Part shown: positions 22,888 to 33,299 of the stretch, piece by piece
Numbering within the stretch: the first letter of the stretch is position 1
How the letters are laid out: every line of letters starts with the position of its first letter
Source: Tetrastigma voinierianum
Taxonomy: Eukaryota > Streptophyta > Magnoliopsida > Vitales > Vitaceae
Reading direction: 5' to 3'
DNA length: 64,000 nucleotides
NCBI GenBank assembly: GCA_016808115.1
Contig: JAEQBH010000986.1
Location: 620,001 to 684,000, forward strand
Notes under the pieces: model-generated
The model's input: the letters and a program-made list of their open reading frames with translations, nothing else
Told to the model about the DNA's origin: nothing
Database searches by the model: none
Translations under genes and position numbers: made by a program

Positions 22888-23167
22888 CCTGAATATTGCA
22901 AACAAGAAAGCTAGAAAAAAAGAGTCCCCTGTTTCTTGAGAGAGAGGGGGAGCGAGGATTTCAATTTATAGAAAGAGAAGGAGGAGGGGGAGAAAGAGAA
23001 AGGAAAACAGAAGCAGCCCACCCACTCAACAGTGAAGAAGACATGGGGAGGTGGAGTCTGCCCCCCTTTTTGCTTTTTTTCCACTTTGTGAGTGAGTCAC
23101 GGTTGAAGAAGGGTGCAGGCAGCAAAATGCAGAGAGCAGTAACAAATATTTAAGTAGGCAATGAAAT

Positions 23168-23200
<33 letters not shown>
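22888..23200 (-). promoter_or_regulatory. 5' region of the KIX gene with (GA)n tract
   Basis: Upstream of the start codon the leader is purine-rich on the + strand (CT-rich when read with the gene). A pure (AG)14 run lies at 23171-23198, about 285 bases before the ATG. CT/GA runs are binding sites of plant BPC/GAGA factors and frequent in 5' leaders. A TATA-like acttaaatattt (- strand, near 23143-23155) could be the core promoter. Confidence 0.4.
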
Positions 23201-23833
23201 AGGCTTTTTTCTCTCTTTTTTTTCTGATATATTTTCAGAGGAAAAAAAAAAAAAAAACTTTCTTTTGGGGCTTTCTTTTTCTCCCCCCCTCCCCTCTCCT
23301 CTCCTCTCCTGTCATTCACTCAATTATTCAAAGAGTTTAATTGATGAGTTTGGTGTGTCCCCCACTCATCCACATGCCTGCTTCCCCAATGCCCAAGTCT
23401 CTCTCCCCTCCCTTCCCCCCATCCAAGACATTCAGAAGTGGGCATTTGGGGCAGACTTTCTTCTTGATTTTTGTCACTGTCGGTGGCCATCTAAGCCCAA
23501 CCACCCCCAACCTCTCCTATTTTCTTTTTCCGTATTACTCTGGCCTCACCTATACTAATTCCATGCGCCATCCTAAAGTTAATCGTGGAATAAAATGTCC
23601 CTCCGATAACATTAAGGGATCTCTAACAGATGACTATATGACCATTCGATAACCCACCCGATACCTTACATTATTACCTGATAAGTGATCATTGGATAAC
23701 CCATCCCATATCTTATATCAACTGAGTTATGCTCAAAATTATTTATTGATTTTGTAATATTATATTATAATATCATATTCTTATAATAATTCTAACTTGG
23801 ATCTCTCATAATCTCTTCCTATCCTTTAACTGA
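23201..23833. other. Spacer upstream of the KIX gene
   Basis: Pyrimidine-rich low-complexity DNA near 23280-23310 (repeated tcctc), then unremarkable sequence that becomes A/T-rich. Open frames on both strands are low complexity; no gene is supported. Confidence 0.4.
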
Positions 23834-24133
23834 TGTAGCTCGACTAAGAATAATAATAAAAATTAAAAAGAAAACAAACAAATAAATAGTAACGAAGCTT
23901 CCTAGCCTTTTCAATAATAATGTTCCCATAAAACATTAATATGTGCTGCTATTTACAAACACTACCGTAAAATCATAATCTGGGATAAATTCAAAAATCC
24001 CACCTGATAAATTCAAAAATCTTAACAAATAAATTCAAAAATCCTAACAAATAAATTCAAAAAGTACTAACGGATAAATCAAAAAATACAATTAAATAAA
24101 TAACTAATAGAATAAAATTCATTATCGACTTTA
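23834..24133 (-). repeat. Candidate 3' LTR of the - strand gypsy element
   Basis: Aligns by eye with 27566-27800: shared blocks are gtcgacta-like start, aataataaaaatt, acaaataaata, aagctt, tttcaataat, acggataaat and taaataaataactaata. It also contains a short tandem array of ataaattcaaaaatcctaac units (24000-24080), which lengthens this copy relative to the other. Confidence 0.5.
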
Positions 24134-24459
24134 CTCTATCTCTACAGCCTATATACGCCATCTACGCCCCATCATTTCTTCCAAACGAAAAGAATCGATC
24201 CAAGAAAGAAAATGGTGAAGTAGCAATCCAAACGACGAATATCGTCCTCCTCAGATTCAAGAAGATCAAAATCGCGACGACCACGCCATTCGACAGTTAA
24301 ACCACGAAACCCCACCATCTCTGTGTTTCACAAACCCATCATCACAGATAATATCCACCGCCCTCCTGTAATACTATTACGGCGCATAACAGTACACCTT
24401 CATAAATTCTTCACCTACTGCACACACTATGCAAAGTGTATGGGCCTCAAAAGTGCCTC
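24134..24459 (-). other. 3' non-coding part of the - strand gypsy element
   Basis: No motif recognised. Its position between the integrase C-terminus and the candidate 3' LTR makes it the element's 3' untranslated segment. Confidence 0.35.
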
Positions 24460-24770
24460 TTAGCGTAGCAAACTTCTTACATCAAAAACAAAGACTAATA
24501 TCCATGTCATTATAAGAATCAATAAGATATGCATTAGATCCCATTTACTTAATGATAGAATATACTCCATAGTCTTGCATAAAGTTTGTTTTGAAAACAT
24601 TTTTGGAATTCTTTCAGGATAAATGCGAATTATGACATAGTCACCAACATTAAATTCCTTAGACTCACGACGCACACGCTGTACTACCATACTCCTAATT
24701 ACTTATAAATCTTTCGCCTAATCTCATCATGTAAGTCATGAATGTGTTTTGTAAAAAGCTTTCTAAATGT
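24460..24770 (-). pseudogene. Gypsy integrase C-terminal fragment
   Basis: On the - strand, RRESKEFNVGDYVIIRIYPER is followed by a KMFSKQTLCKTM stretch, matching the (R)FKEFNVGDYVM(I/V)R(I/L)xPER segment of gypsy integrases. A preceding piece in another frame (HDLHDEIR-like) fits the adjoining integrase helix. The frame ends at 24460. The catalytic core (DDE) is not found, so it was deleted. Confidence 0.8.
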
Positions 24771-24999
24771 TCAAACACACGACGCGAGGCAGAAGAAATA
24801 GATGAAACTTCACTAACGTTACGCATTACAATAGTCTCACCTCTCTCTCAAACTTTAATTTTAAAATATGTAAATTCTCGCTTAGGCTTTAGAGATGTCA
24901 CGATTACCTTGCAAACCTTTAGGCTTAGCAAGTCTCAAATAATGTTCTTGTACTCCTTATACTTAAATGAATAAATGTTATCTTTTTTATTAAAATTGG

Positions 25000-25351
25000 T
25001 AACATTAAGATCATAAAGCCAAGGGCCACCTAAAAGTTAACATGGCACATCCAGGGCAAGACATTACAATGTATTTCATCTTTTTTATAACTCTATTTGA
25101 ATAGAGACTAGACACCTTTGAGTGATAGGCAAAGTATGGTCATTCACCCACGCTAGTCTAAAAGGATTTAGATGCGGTTCTACTTTCAGGTTTAACAATT
25201 TAACAGCATTCTTAGAAACCACATTTATTGAACTACCTCCATTAATCACTAACTTACATTTCTTATCTCCACTCTGTATGATTGTGTGAAAAATACTAGT
25301 ACGCTTCCAATTATCATTATCTACCGTTGTGGATAGCACACATCTAATCAC
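25000..25351 (-). pseudogene. Gypsy aspartic protease fragment
   Basis: The - strand frame from 25351 contains SIFHT, CKLVINGGSSINVVSK and LPITQRCLVSIQIE, followed in shifted frames by YCDVLP- and LG-like blocks (about 25075-25000). The LVI-x-GGS-x-NVVS block is the protease active-site region of a plant gypsy group in which the usual D(S/T)G is replaced by DGGS or DSGS. Here the aspartate itself reads as asparagine (INGGS), consistent with an inactive relic. Confidence 0.8.
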
Positions 25352-25399
25352 TACAATTCAACACATGCTTTCATCATCACAATCTTCATGAAGATCATC

Positions 25400-25525
25400 A
25401 TCACTGCATTTAATCTTAAAGGATCAACAATTTGGTCTTCCTCATCCTCCAAACTACTATGTTCAACATCTAATGCCAATGCACGTTGGGGACAACGAGA
25501 CGCGATATGGCCCTTATTGGTTTTC
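25400..25525 (-). pseudogene. Gypsy gag zinc-knuckle remnant
   Basis: On the - strand KGHIASRCPQRALALDV and an acidic EDEEDQ stretch follow, matching the end of a CCHC knuckle (GHIASxCP) and the linker to protease. The first two cysteines lie beyond a breakpoint near 25525, where sequence of different character begins. Confidence 0.65.
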
Positions 25526-26944
25526 TCACTTATTGGTTTTCATTTCACTCTCATTTATTATTTATTTCACATTAGCAATTAAGCTATCATTTGACCCTTA
25601 GTTCCTCATTTTTCCAAATTTCAAATGTCCTTTTCACTGGGTCATTTCTGTGTTCAATCAATTTCTTATTTTAAAGATATACGCTTAATCATACGCTTCT
25701 CACATTTTCACTTTACATTTCACAATTTAACAATTTATCAATTTTCCCGAAAAACCTGTTGGCTCAATTTCTGATATTCTAATATATAATAATATTATTA
25801 TAAAATTCTAAGATTTTTAAAGCATAACGTGTCTATCCTGATCTCTACCTCAATTACCAATAACCCCAAAGCGAGATTACTTATGAGAAATTTTCTCACT
25901 TGATTTGATGGGTAATTTTGCCTCATGGGTTAATAATTTGTTTTAAGTTGACATTAGCAAGTTGAAATTGATCACCTAGGTTGAATCAAGCGTCCCCGTT
26001 TCTCAGTCAGAGGAATCTTCGCGCGAGGTCGAGCAATCAATTACTACCCAAGTTCTACTTTTTACTCCATATTGTCATGCAAACCATTTGCGACCATCGG
26101 GATTGGATGCACCTTGTGGCGACTTAAACCCCTAGTGTGTGGTGACCTAAACGTGTTTCCTAAATGAATTTCATTAATATATTTTCCTATCTCATGCTTT
26201 TACCTCGCACGTTAAAAGCAGTTCATTTTGATTTATCGCATGAGTTTGTTGCTCGAGTAAGATGTTTCGACTTTCTTGAATAATCACTACACATCAATTT
26301 AAATTACTTACCGATTGAAATGGGATTAAATCAAATTGTGATTTATTGGCATCATGATGACAGGTAATACAAACTAGACTATCATTTGGGATCTTGAGAT
26401 AAGGCTTGCGTACTCTTAAGCCAAAATTATCAGCTCTCACTGACTATTCAAGCAAAGGTTAAGACGCATTGAAGATTACCAGCGGTTGATATTAAGATAT
26501 AATTTAAAATTCCCCTCCGAAAGTAAAGAAATTTATAAAACTATATGCTAAATGCAATAAATGACAAATCTAAAATGTAATGCAATTAAATATCACAGAT
26601 TGCAATTTAGCCAAGCGAAGACAACTTAAAAAAAAACAATAGTATTTTTTTCTTTTTTAATACTCTTTTTATGCTCTATCAAATAAACTAACCTAAAACA
26701 ATCAAACAAATATACTTAAATATCACAAATATTAACCGAAGCCAAAGAGTTAAAAATATACCCGCTATGAACCTTGTGACGCTTACACCTAATGCGAGCA
26801 GCGAAATCACAGATGTTGATAAGGGCAACCTGCAATGAAGAACAGCAACTGAAACAAAGGAGCTGCTAGAATGCCAGAAATGCTGAGCTTGAAAAATGAT
26901 CGATGAAAAAAGAGCACAAAAGGATGAATTTCAATGAAGATAAA
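25526..26944. other. Unassigned segment inside the - strand gypsy region
   Basis: No protein motif recognised. A distinctive block (accccta, cacacta, gcgacttaaacccc; near 26090-26150) and A/T-rich intervals suggest another decayed insertion or the element's own leader. A splice-acceptor-like ttcattgcag is present on the - strand near 26830, so part could be intronic sequence of the captured GDSL gene. Confidence 0.3.
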
Positions 26945-27215
26945 ATGAATATGTCTTCCGCCAGATCATGTGGCCGATGTATATAGTGTATAAGCTATCC
27001 TCAAAATAGTCCTCCTCGGGCATCAACTCTTCATATACACCACCTCGTCCCCTTGTGATTTGGGATCGATTTTTGAATTGGGAAAATTTATCCAATTGGA
27101 TGTTGAGGTAAAAAGGGTTGAACCCGCCTTAGGGTAGATGAAACCGAGCAGCGTAGCGATGGCGGCTGCAGTGGCGAAGTTCACACCGTGGCTGAAGTTG
27201 TCCTTTATTTGAGTT
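26945..27215 (-). pseudogene. GDSL esterase/lipase gene fragment
   Basis: On the - strand one frame reads KDNFSHGVNFATAAA and continues to SKIDPKSQGDE. After a one-base frame change it reads GGVYEELMPEEDYFEDSLYT, then IYIGHM. In plant GDSL esterases the block S/RHGVNFA is followed, some 60-80 residues on, by a GGVY-L-P--E-F--ALYT-DIGQND block. The order and spacing fit an internal piece of such a protein. The catalytic serine block at the N-terminus and the C-terminal DxxH are absent. A stop follows soon after, so this is a non-functional fragment lying between a retrotransposon PBS and its gag. The family call is inferred from motifs only. Confidence 0.55.
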
Positions 27216-27550
27216 CAAGAACAGGCCGTTTGTGGGGTTTTTTTTTTTTTTGGTTGATTATCAAAGGGCACCAGAATCAGACAAAAGCACAGCGTGCATA
27301 TCTTACCCCCGCAACACGTCTTGCTTGGATCCGGAGACAATTGAAGCGGTGGGCTGTTTGGCTTGTTAGCGACTTCGTGTCATAAGGATGAAATTGAAAC
27401 CAGGAAGTTGTTGTGCCAAATTGAATACTGAAAAATGTGCACACGAAAATACTATAAAAAAAGGCTTAAGGAAGCAGATCTTGATCGTTTTTAAATTTCC
27501 GATACTAAATCACGCGAATGTTAATAATAACTCGACTTCGAATCGTTTAC

Positions 27551-27563
27551 GTCTAATACCAAA
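27551..27563 (-). other. Primer-binding site of the - strand gypsy element
   Basis: TTTGGTATTAGAC on the - strand, 10 of the first 11 bases of the usual TGGTATCAGAG site if one C/T change is allowed, lies directly inside the right-hand repeat, where a 5' LTR should end. Confidence 0.55.
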
Positions 27564-27565
27564 TC

Positions 27566-27800
27566 GACGTAGTCGACTATGTTAATAATAAAAATTAAAA
27601 AAAAAGTCGAACAAATAAATAACTAAGCTTCTCAAAAGTTTTTCAATAATATCGTCTACTAAAAACAATAACATAAAATACTATTTATATGCATCAACAG
27701 AAAATCCTAAAGGATAAATCCAAAAATCCTAACGGATAAATTCAAAAATATAATTAAATAAATAACTAATAATAATAAAATTCATCATTGGACTTAGGCT
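27566..27800 (-). repeat. Candidate 5' LTR of the - strand gypsy element
   Basis: Direct-repeat partner of 23834-24133, adjoining the PBS. Strongly A/T-rich. The outer (right) edge is set only by loss of similarity. Confidence 0.5.
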
Positions 27801-30150
27801 TCCTATATATTATGGTACTATATGAAATAGTTATGATAAACTATAATATATTATGGTAATAATTTATCTACTAACATAATATACAATAACTATTATTCCC
27901 TATACTAATAGTTTAAGGATTTTTTTTTTTTTTTTTTTTGACATTTTTAACTTTTAAAACAAACCAGGATTATTCTTGGAAAGGATGCATTAATCCCCTA
28001 TTTTGCGGATCATTTATGTACAAATATTTCATTTCTGTACATGAATACTGCTTTCATTTCTGGGAAACCTACTTTTCCCAGGAAAATATAAAACAACTTT
28101 CACAGAAAGACCGGACCCTGCAAATCCTGCTTTCTTCTTCTAACCCTTTCAGCTCCCCTCTCTCTTTCTCTGTCTATGCACATGACTGACTGACTGACTA
28201 ATCATCTTTTTTCTCGGCTTACAAATTTGGAAACGAATACTCTGAAAAGGGGAAATCTCATATCCCTTTATTTTAATTGTACCTGTTTGATTAAAGTTAT
28301 AGACTGATGTTCCCTTATTCAAACCATACTTGATTACTTTTTCCCTTCTACTATTCCAAGGCTCTTCTATACCTTTCACCCTTACTTTCCACAAGGTAAA
28401 GCTTATTGTACTCCTCTCTACTGTTCCCCCCACTCCCATTATCGATGTTATATTCAAACCCAACTCACATAGACATCCACATAGTACAGTTTCATTCCTT
28501 CTATTACCTTATCTATTGATGGGATTTAATTATTTTAAAATGATATAACGCAGAAAATATTAAGATTAGTTTTTAATGTCTAACTCCCAAGAAAAATAGT
28601 GAAATGTGGTTTTTACAACAATTGTAAGAATTGCTACTTAAAAATGAAATAAGAATACCAAAATTCCGCATCTAACCATATAAATATTAGGGTTATAAGT
28701 TAGGCCCTGTTTGATAAACTATTGTAACGCTTAAACTATCAAATGAAATTTCAAATTGCTTTTAATTTTTCACATGCTTGATAACAAAATTCTTGGTAGT
28801 TCTTTAATCAAAAAATTTTAAACGAAAAACTGCTGAAAATTATAAAAGAGAAACACTCACTTAACTTAACGTGTATCACGATCAACAAAATTTTTTTAAA
28901 TTAAAATAAATCGACCAAAAAACCCTTTATAAATAATATTATATTTTACAAATATCTCTCGATTACTGATAGTTTAAGTTTAGATTTTATTATATTTTAA
29001 ACATATTTATGTTTTTTTGATAATATTATTAGAATAAACATTTTTAGTATATTTTTTAAACATGTTATTTATAATAATTAATAATTGTAGTGAAAAATAA
29101 AATATTATTAGAAACTCTATTTATTTTTTATAATATATAATTTAACGATAATAGTTTTAAATACGTAAAATACATAATTTTCAAGAGTCGCATTTATGCT
29201 TATCAAACAATATATTTATTTCAAGATTCAATCGTTAAGAATTTATCAAATAGCTTATAAGACAGATTCAACACTTAAGGAATTCAAGACTTAATTTTTC
29301 AAATACTATTTTTCAAAGACTTAATTCTTTTACTTAATAATGCTACTAATTTAAAACACAGTCTACTTAATAAAGAGAAGCTTTAGTGTTGATCGTCTTA
29401 TATATTGATAGAAACTTTCCCACATTTTCTTATGTTGGATAAGATAATGGGTTTCACTCCCACGTTCCTAATAAAATTTATGGTGAAAATAAATCATCTA
29501 TATTTATTTATCACGCTTCTTTTTTTTTTTTGTTATATTGATTAGATTATCCATATCTAATTATATTCAATATATATATATTTTTTAATATAAACATTTC
29601 AAAGTGGTGAAGTCTTTTAAATTGTAATGTATAATATTTACATTTATTAAATAATTTTTATTAATCACATTAATAAAGTTTCTATCTCAAATTTTGATAA
29701 AGAATAAAACAATATATAAGAAAAGGGTCTAAAAAACAGTTCAGGATAAATTTATAAGAAACAAAATATTATAATTTAATATAAAATAAATAAATAAATA
29801 AGATGGAGGCTTATTTTAAAGCTTACCTAAATAAGCAAAGGAAGGCATGGGTTAATAAGAGGTCTTAAATTTAATTCTAAAAACATAATACAATAATGAT
29901 GTAAATACCCTTATAGCCATTAAATAGTAAAAGGAGTGGCTGATGAGATGAGTTTACCTAAAATGTCAACTATTAATGCAAAAAAAATAATATAAAGAAA
30001 AAAAGAAACGAGAGAGAAGCGTGTATGACTAAAAATAGTATATAACGGATCGAATCCCATGAAAATTGGGAATGTTATAGAATATGAACTCCAAATTAGA
30101 CCAATTTTAAGTGCCCAATTGTTTCTTTTTCATTTGTTAATAAAATCATT
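27801..30150. other. AT-rich intergenic DNA
   Basis: Poly-T and poly-A runs (for example 27920-27939) and short frames without motifs. Nothing recognisable as a gene or structured element. Confidence 0.5.
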
Positions 30151-30159
30151 AAATTAGAG

Positions 30160-30425
30160 TCAAAGCACGTGAGGGAGGGAGGGACGGAGGGAGAAAACAC
30201 ATATGTTCTAGTTTCTACTATCATCCACCTAAAAAGGAAAAAAAGCTAAAGTCATTGCAGTCAAGTCTCGATTCTCGAGTAGAGTAGAGTAGAGTCACAC
30301 TCGCATCTAAAAGCACGTGAGGAACACGTGTGTGATTGGTAATAATTAAACCCAGGTGTCAGAGGTTCCCCGAAACTGAAAGTAGAGGGTGGAGATGGAG
30401 CTCTCAGACGCGTGTCATGGATTTT
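30160..30425. promoter_or_regulatory. G-box cluster, promoter-like, no gene attached
   Basis: Three perfect CACGTG elements (30166-30171, 30314-30319, 30325-30330), with an ACACGTGTGT context for the last, plus gacgcgtgtc near 30408 and a gtaga repeat (30278-30296). Such clusters act as ABA- or light-responsive elements in plant promoters. No recognisable exon lies nearby. The - strand frame at 30500-30261 covers the motifs themselves and has no known domain. Confidence 0.35.
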
Positions 30426-30710
30426 GGGTGTTCGGTCACTGTAGAATTGCGTGGTGAATGATGATTGAGCTGTTGTTTCGCCCTTTTGCAGACCAAACAA
30501 CCCCAGCCATGAATGATATTTTATTTTATATATATATCTATGGGTGGTTTAGTTAGTCTAACCATGTGATTGTGGGCAGCCTCACCTTTCCATCCAACTA
30601 TAAGAATTTGCCACCTTTCATAAAAAATCTGAGGATTTTTGCCACTTAAATACTCACTATAATGGAATGTTTCAATCAAACAAATTTAGCTTTCCATTCC
30701 AAAATATTAG

Positions 30711-31051
30711 TGTTGGGTAATGGGCATCGGTCTTCTAAGTGGGTTTAATCTGACCCATTACCCAAAAGATGCATTGAAGAGTATATCAGGTTCCTATAAA
30801 TATAAGAAGTTGAGACATCCTATGAAACAAATGAAAAACATGATTTTCTCTCTCTGTAAGAGATATTTTTAGTTAAAAATAACTTACATTTGTTAATCAT
30901 CCTAAACGTAGGGAAAGGGCGTTCGTACAGTGGAATTTTGGATACAAATTTTATTATAATGATCTAATTATCACCTGAAGTATAAAACATATCATTTTTT
31001 GCGCTTCAACGATTAAGTACCTTTTTCTGTTTTTCGTTACAAATATTTGCA
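30711..31051 (+). repeat. 5' LTR of copia element
   Basis: Starts TGTTGGGTAATGG and ends AATATTTGCA, directly followed by ttggtattagagcc, the tRNA-Met primer site. Length 341 bases. It contains tcctataaatataagaag (about 30790), a TATA-like box suited to the LTR promoter. No second copy occurs in the window. Confidence 0.7.
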
Positions 31052-31066
31052 TTGGTATTAGAGCCA
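31052..31066 (+). other. Copia primer-binding site
   Basis: ttggtattagagcca matches the initiator tRNA-Met complementary site TGGTATCAGAGC with one change, and lies immediately after the LTR terminus. Confidence 0.8.
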
Positions 31067-32639
31067 ATAAATATGCTCTTTGTGCTTTAATTGTCTATTT
31101 TTTTATAAAAACCGAACCTTCAATGTTTTTTTTTGGGACCCTTTGACGATTTTTTTCTATTTTTTGTTAAAATTTGGTATGGATGGAAAGATCTCGTAGA
31201 GTGCTTTCCAACGAGTTTTTTTTCCTGTAATTTTATGAGTTATGGTTGATTTTTTATGATTTTTTAAAGTTTTTTAGAAAATTTGTTATTCCTTGCTTTT
31301 TCCATTTGGTGATTAGCGACAGTGTCAGTTGATTAGCAACGACAGTGTCGGCCAGTGACTAGAGGCAATATTGGCTGGTGACCGGCTGCTAACGTGGTCG
31401 TTGATAGTTGACCAACAACAATGATTATTGTTGACTAAACTTTGACTGGTACGTTTGACCTTATCTGGACTTTGATTTTGATGAATTTTTTTGTAAAACT
31501 TTTGTTTTTAAATTTTCTATTTGATGAACATAGTTTCATATTAGTTTATGGTCATTTGGTATTTTTTTAAAAATGAAAATATGATTTTATGTCTTATATG
31601 TTTAATGTTAATTACATTTTATTCTCATATGTAGTGAGGGATATAATGTTTGGTGTTTTGGAGCGACTATTTTCATATAGAAAATATCCAACTCATTCAT
31701 TTGATGAACACATTCATCTGATGTAGAACAAACTATGGATATTCCATTTGACCTACAGTGAGCATTATGAGTTGTCGGTGGAAAAATACATGTGGATAGT
31801 GCTCGCTCAATTCTTTGTCTAATTCATGGGAACATGAGAGAAATGTGCTTACAAGAAAGATAAGCGACTTAACTTATAATAACATTGTAAGTGAACTAAA
31901 TCAGGAATTGGAGTGCCGAATACAAAGTTGTAATAGGCGATCTAGCATGTCAATGAATGTATTCCCATGGATGAATAAAATGTCTATGACATTGACATCG
32001 AGAGATTTGCTGAGAGAGAATATATAGTCCACTCAAATGATGAATGAATTAGAAAAAGGCACTAGGACATATTTAGCATGTTTGTTGATAATTTATTGTT
32101 TGTTGTTGAAATATGTATAAAATATTTATATGATGTAACACAACTATTCTTTTCACATGCAATGGGATATACTTTTTGTTTTTGTTTTATTTTAGAAAAT
32201 GTGCAAATATGCTATTATTTTGTGGGATTCTTAGATTGATGGTATAGTAAATCTAACCTAATAATTCTATTGACGCATGTTTAAATTGAATAGTAATAAC
32301 GAAACCTTGTTAATAGGAATTGATTAGATTATATAACAATACTTTTACTTTTGATACTTGTGTTAAGTTATTATTGATTGGTTTAGGAGATTGTGACATG
32401 AAACGATATTAGAGATTGTGAATTGTGCTGATTGTGGTCTTTTTTAATTAGTTGAACAATTAAAATGGTCGTTACAAAAAACATTATTGTTGACTAAAAC
32501 CATGAAGAGAAACTCAATGATAAGAATTATGATGTATGACATCATAAAATTCAGTATCTCTTAAAGGAACAAGACATACTGGAAACCATCACACAACCAA
32601 TGGTTGTACCTGAGCATGAAAACACTACTCAACATAGGC
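31067..32639 (+). other. Copia leader and decayed 5' gag
   Basis: Frames here are broken. A 70-codon frame at 31815-32027 shows no motif I recognise. This stretch is longer than a typical copia leader, so an unrecognised insertion may be present. Confidence 0.35.
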
Positions 32640-33297
32640 AAGTTATAGAAGCATATTAAGCCTATAAACACAAGGATAGAGTTGCTCGCATACTAATGCT
32701 AAGCAGCATGAGAAATGACTTGATGTTGTACTTTGAGAAGTATCCACTCTACCAAACTTGGGACGCCGTTAAGGTCTAATATGGTGGACCTCAACCATGA
32801 GGCTACGAAGTCGACACTCAAGGTTCGATGCTTATAAAGGCTTATCCAACCACACAATGAGGCAATATCACCATCATGTCTACTACGACAAGCCGAGCTT
32901 AAATTCGCCGATCATGAGTTAACTGACGATCAGTAGGTCTAAGCTGTGATTCGCTCTCTTCCAAGTGTCTGGGAGCACCTGTGCATATACCTTACTCACA
33001 ATGACAACATCAAAACTTTTGATGATGTTGCACGACATGTCAAGCTTGAGGAGGATCGCCTTCTCGTTGATAAGCCTTATGGAGAGGCTTATATGACAGA
33101 GTCCATGAAAATTGGAGCCTCTGACTCAGGACGAAAGAAATAGAAGGGTAAGGTAATAAAGTAAAGAAAGGGAGGCGATAAAGTCAACTTTAGTGGAAAC
33201 AAACACAAGCGCGGAAGACACGCAAGCAACAAAAGCAAGAATTGCTTAAATTGTGGGAAGCATGATCATTTTGCTCGTGATTGCATTGAGTCAAAGG
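32640..33297 (+). pseudogene. Copia gag with CCHC zinc knuckle
   Basis: The conserved copia gag segment is recognisable: a frame with MRNDLMLYFEKY, then IRSLPSVWEHLCIYLTHND and DDVARHVKLEEDRL (32946-33143). After a stop at 33141 come the basic linker and the knuckle CLNCGKHDHFARDC (about 33243-33285), which fits CX2CX4HX4C fully. The stops and frame changes make it inactive. Confidence 0.85.
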
Positions 33298-33299
33298 TA

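Larger units (their letters stand above)
23834..27800 (-). mobile_element. Degenerate - strand Ty3/gypsy element with PBS and LTR candidates
   Basis: Similar direct repeats bound the region (23834-24133 and 27566-27800). Immediately inside the right repeat the - strand reads TTTGGTATTAGACG, close to the initiator-tRNA-Met primer site. Moving leftward come a GDSL-esterase gene fragment (27215-26945), unassigned sequence, a gag zinc-knuckle remnant (about 25520), aspartic protease (25351-25000) and an integrase C-terminal block (24760-24460). Reverse transcriptase, RNase H and most of integrase have been deleted. The order and direction agree for a single - strand element. Additional nested fragments between 25560 and 26940 cannot be excluded. 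Confidence 0.65.

Noticed and set aside
23026..23319. Open frame with serine/leucine run over the GA/CT tracts
   Set aside because: It is a translation of simple-sequence DNA and not a protein.
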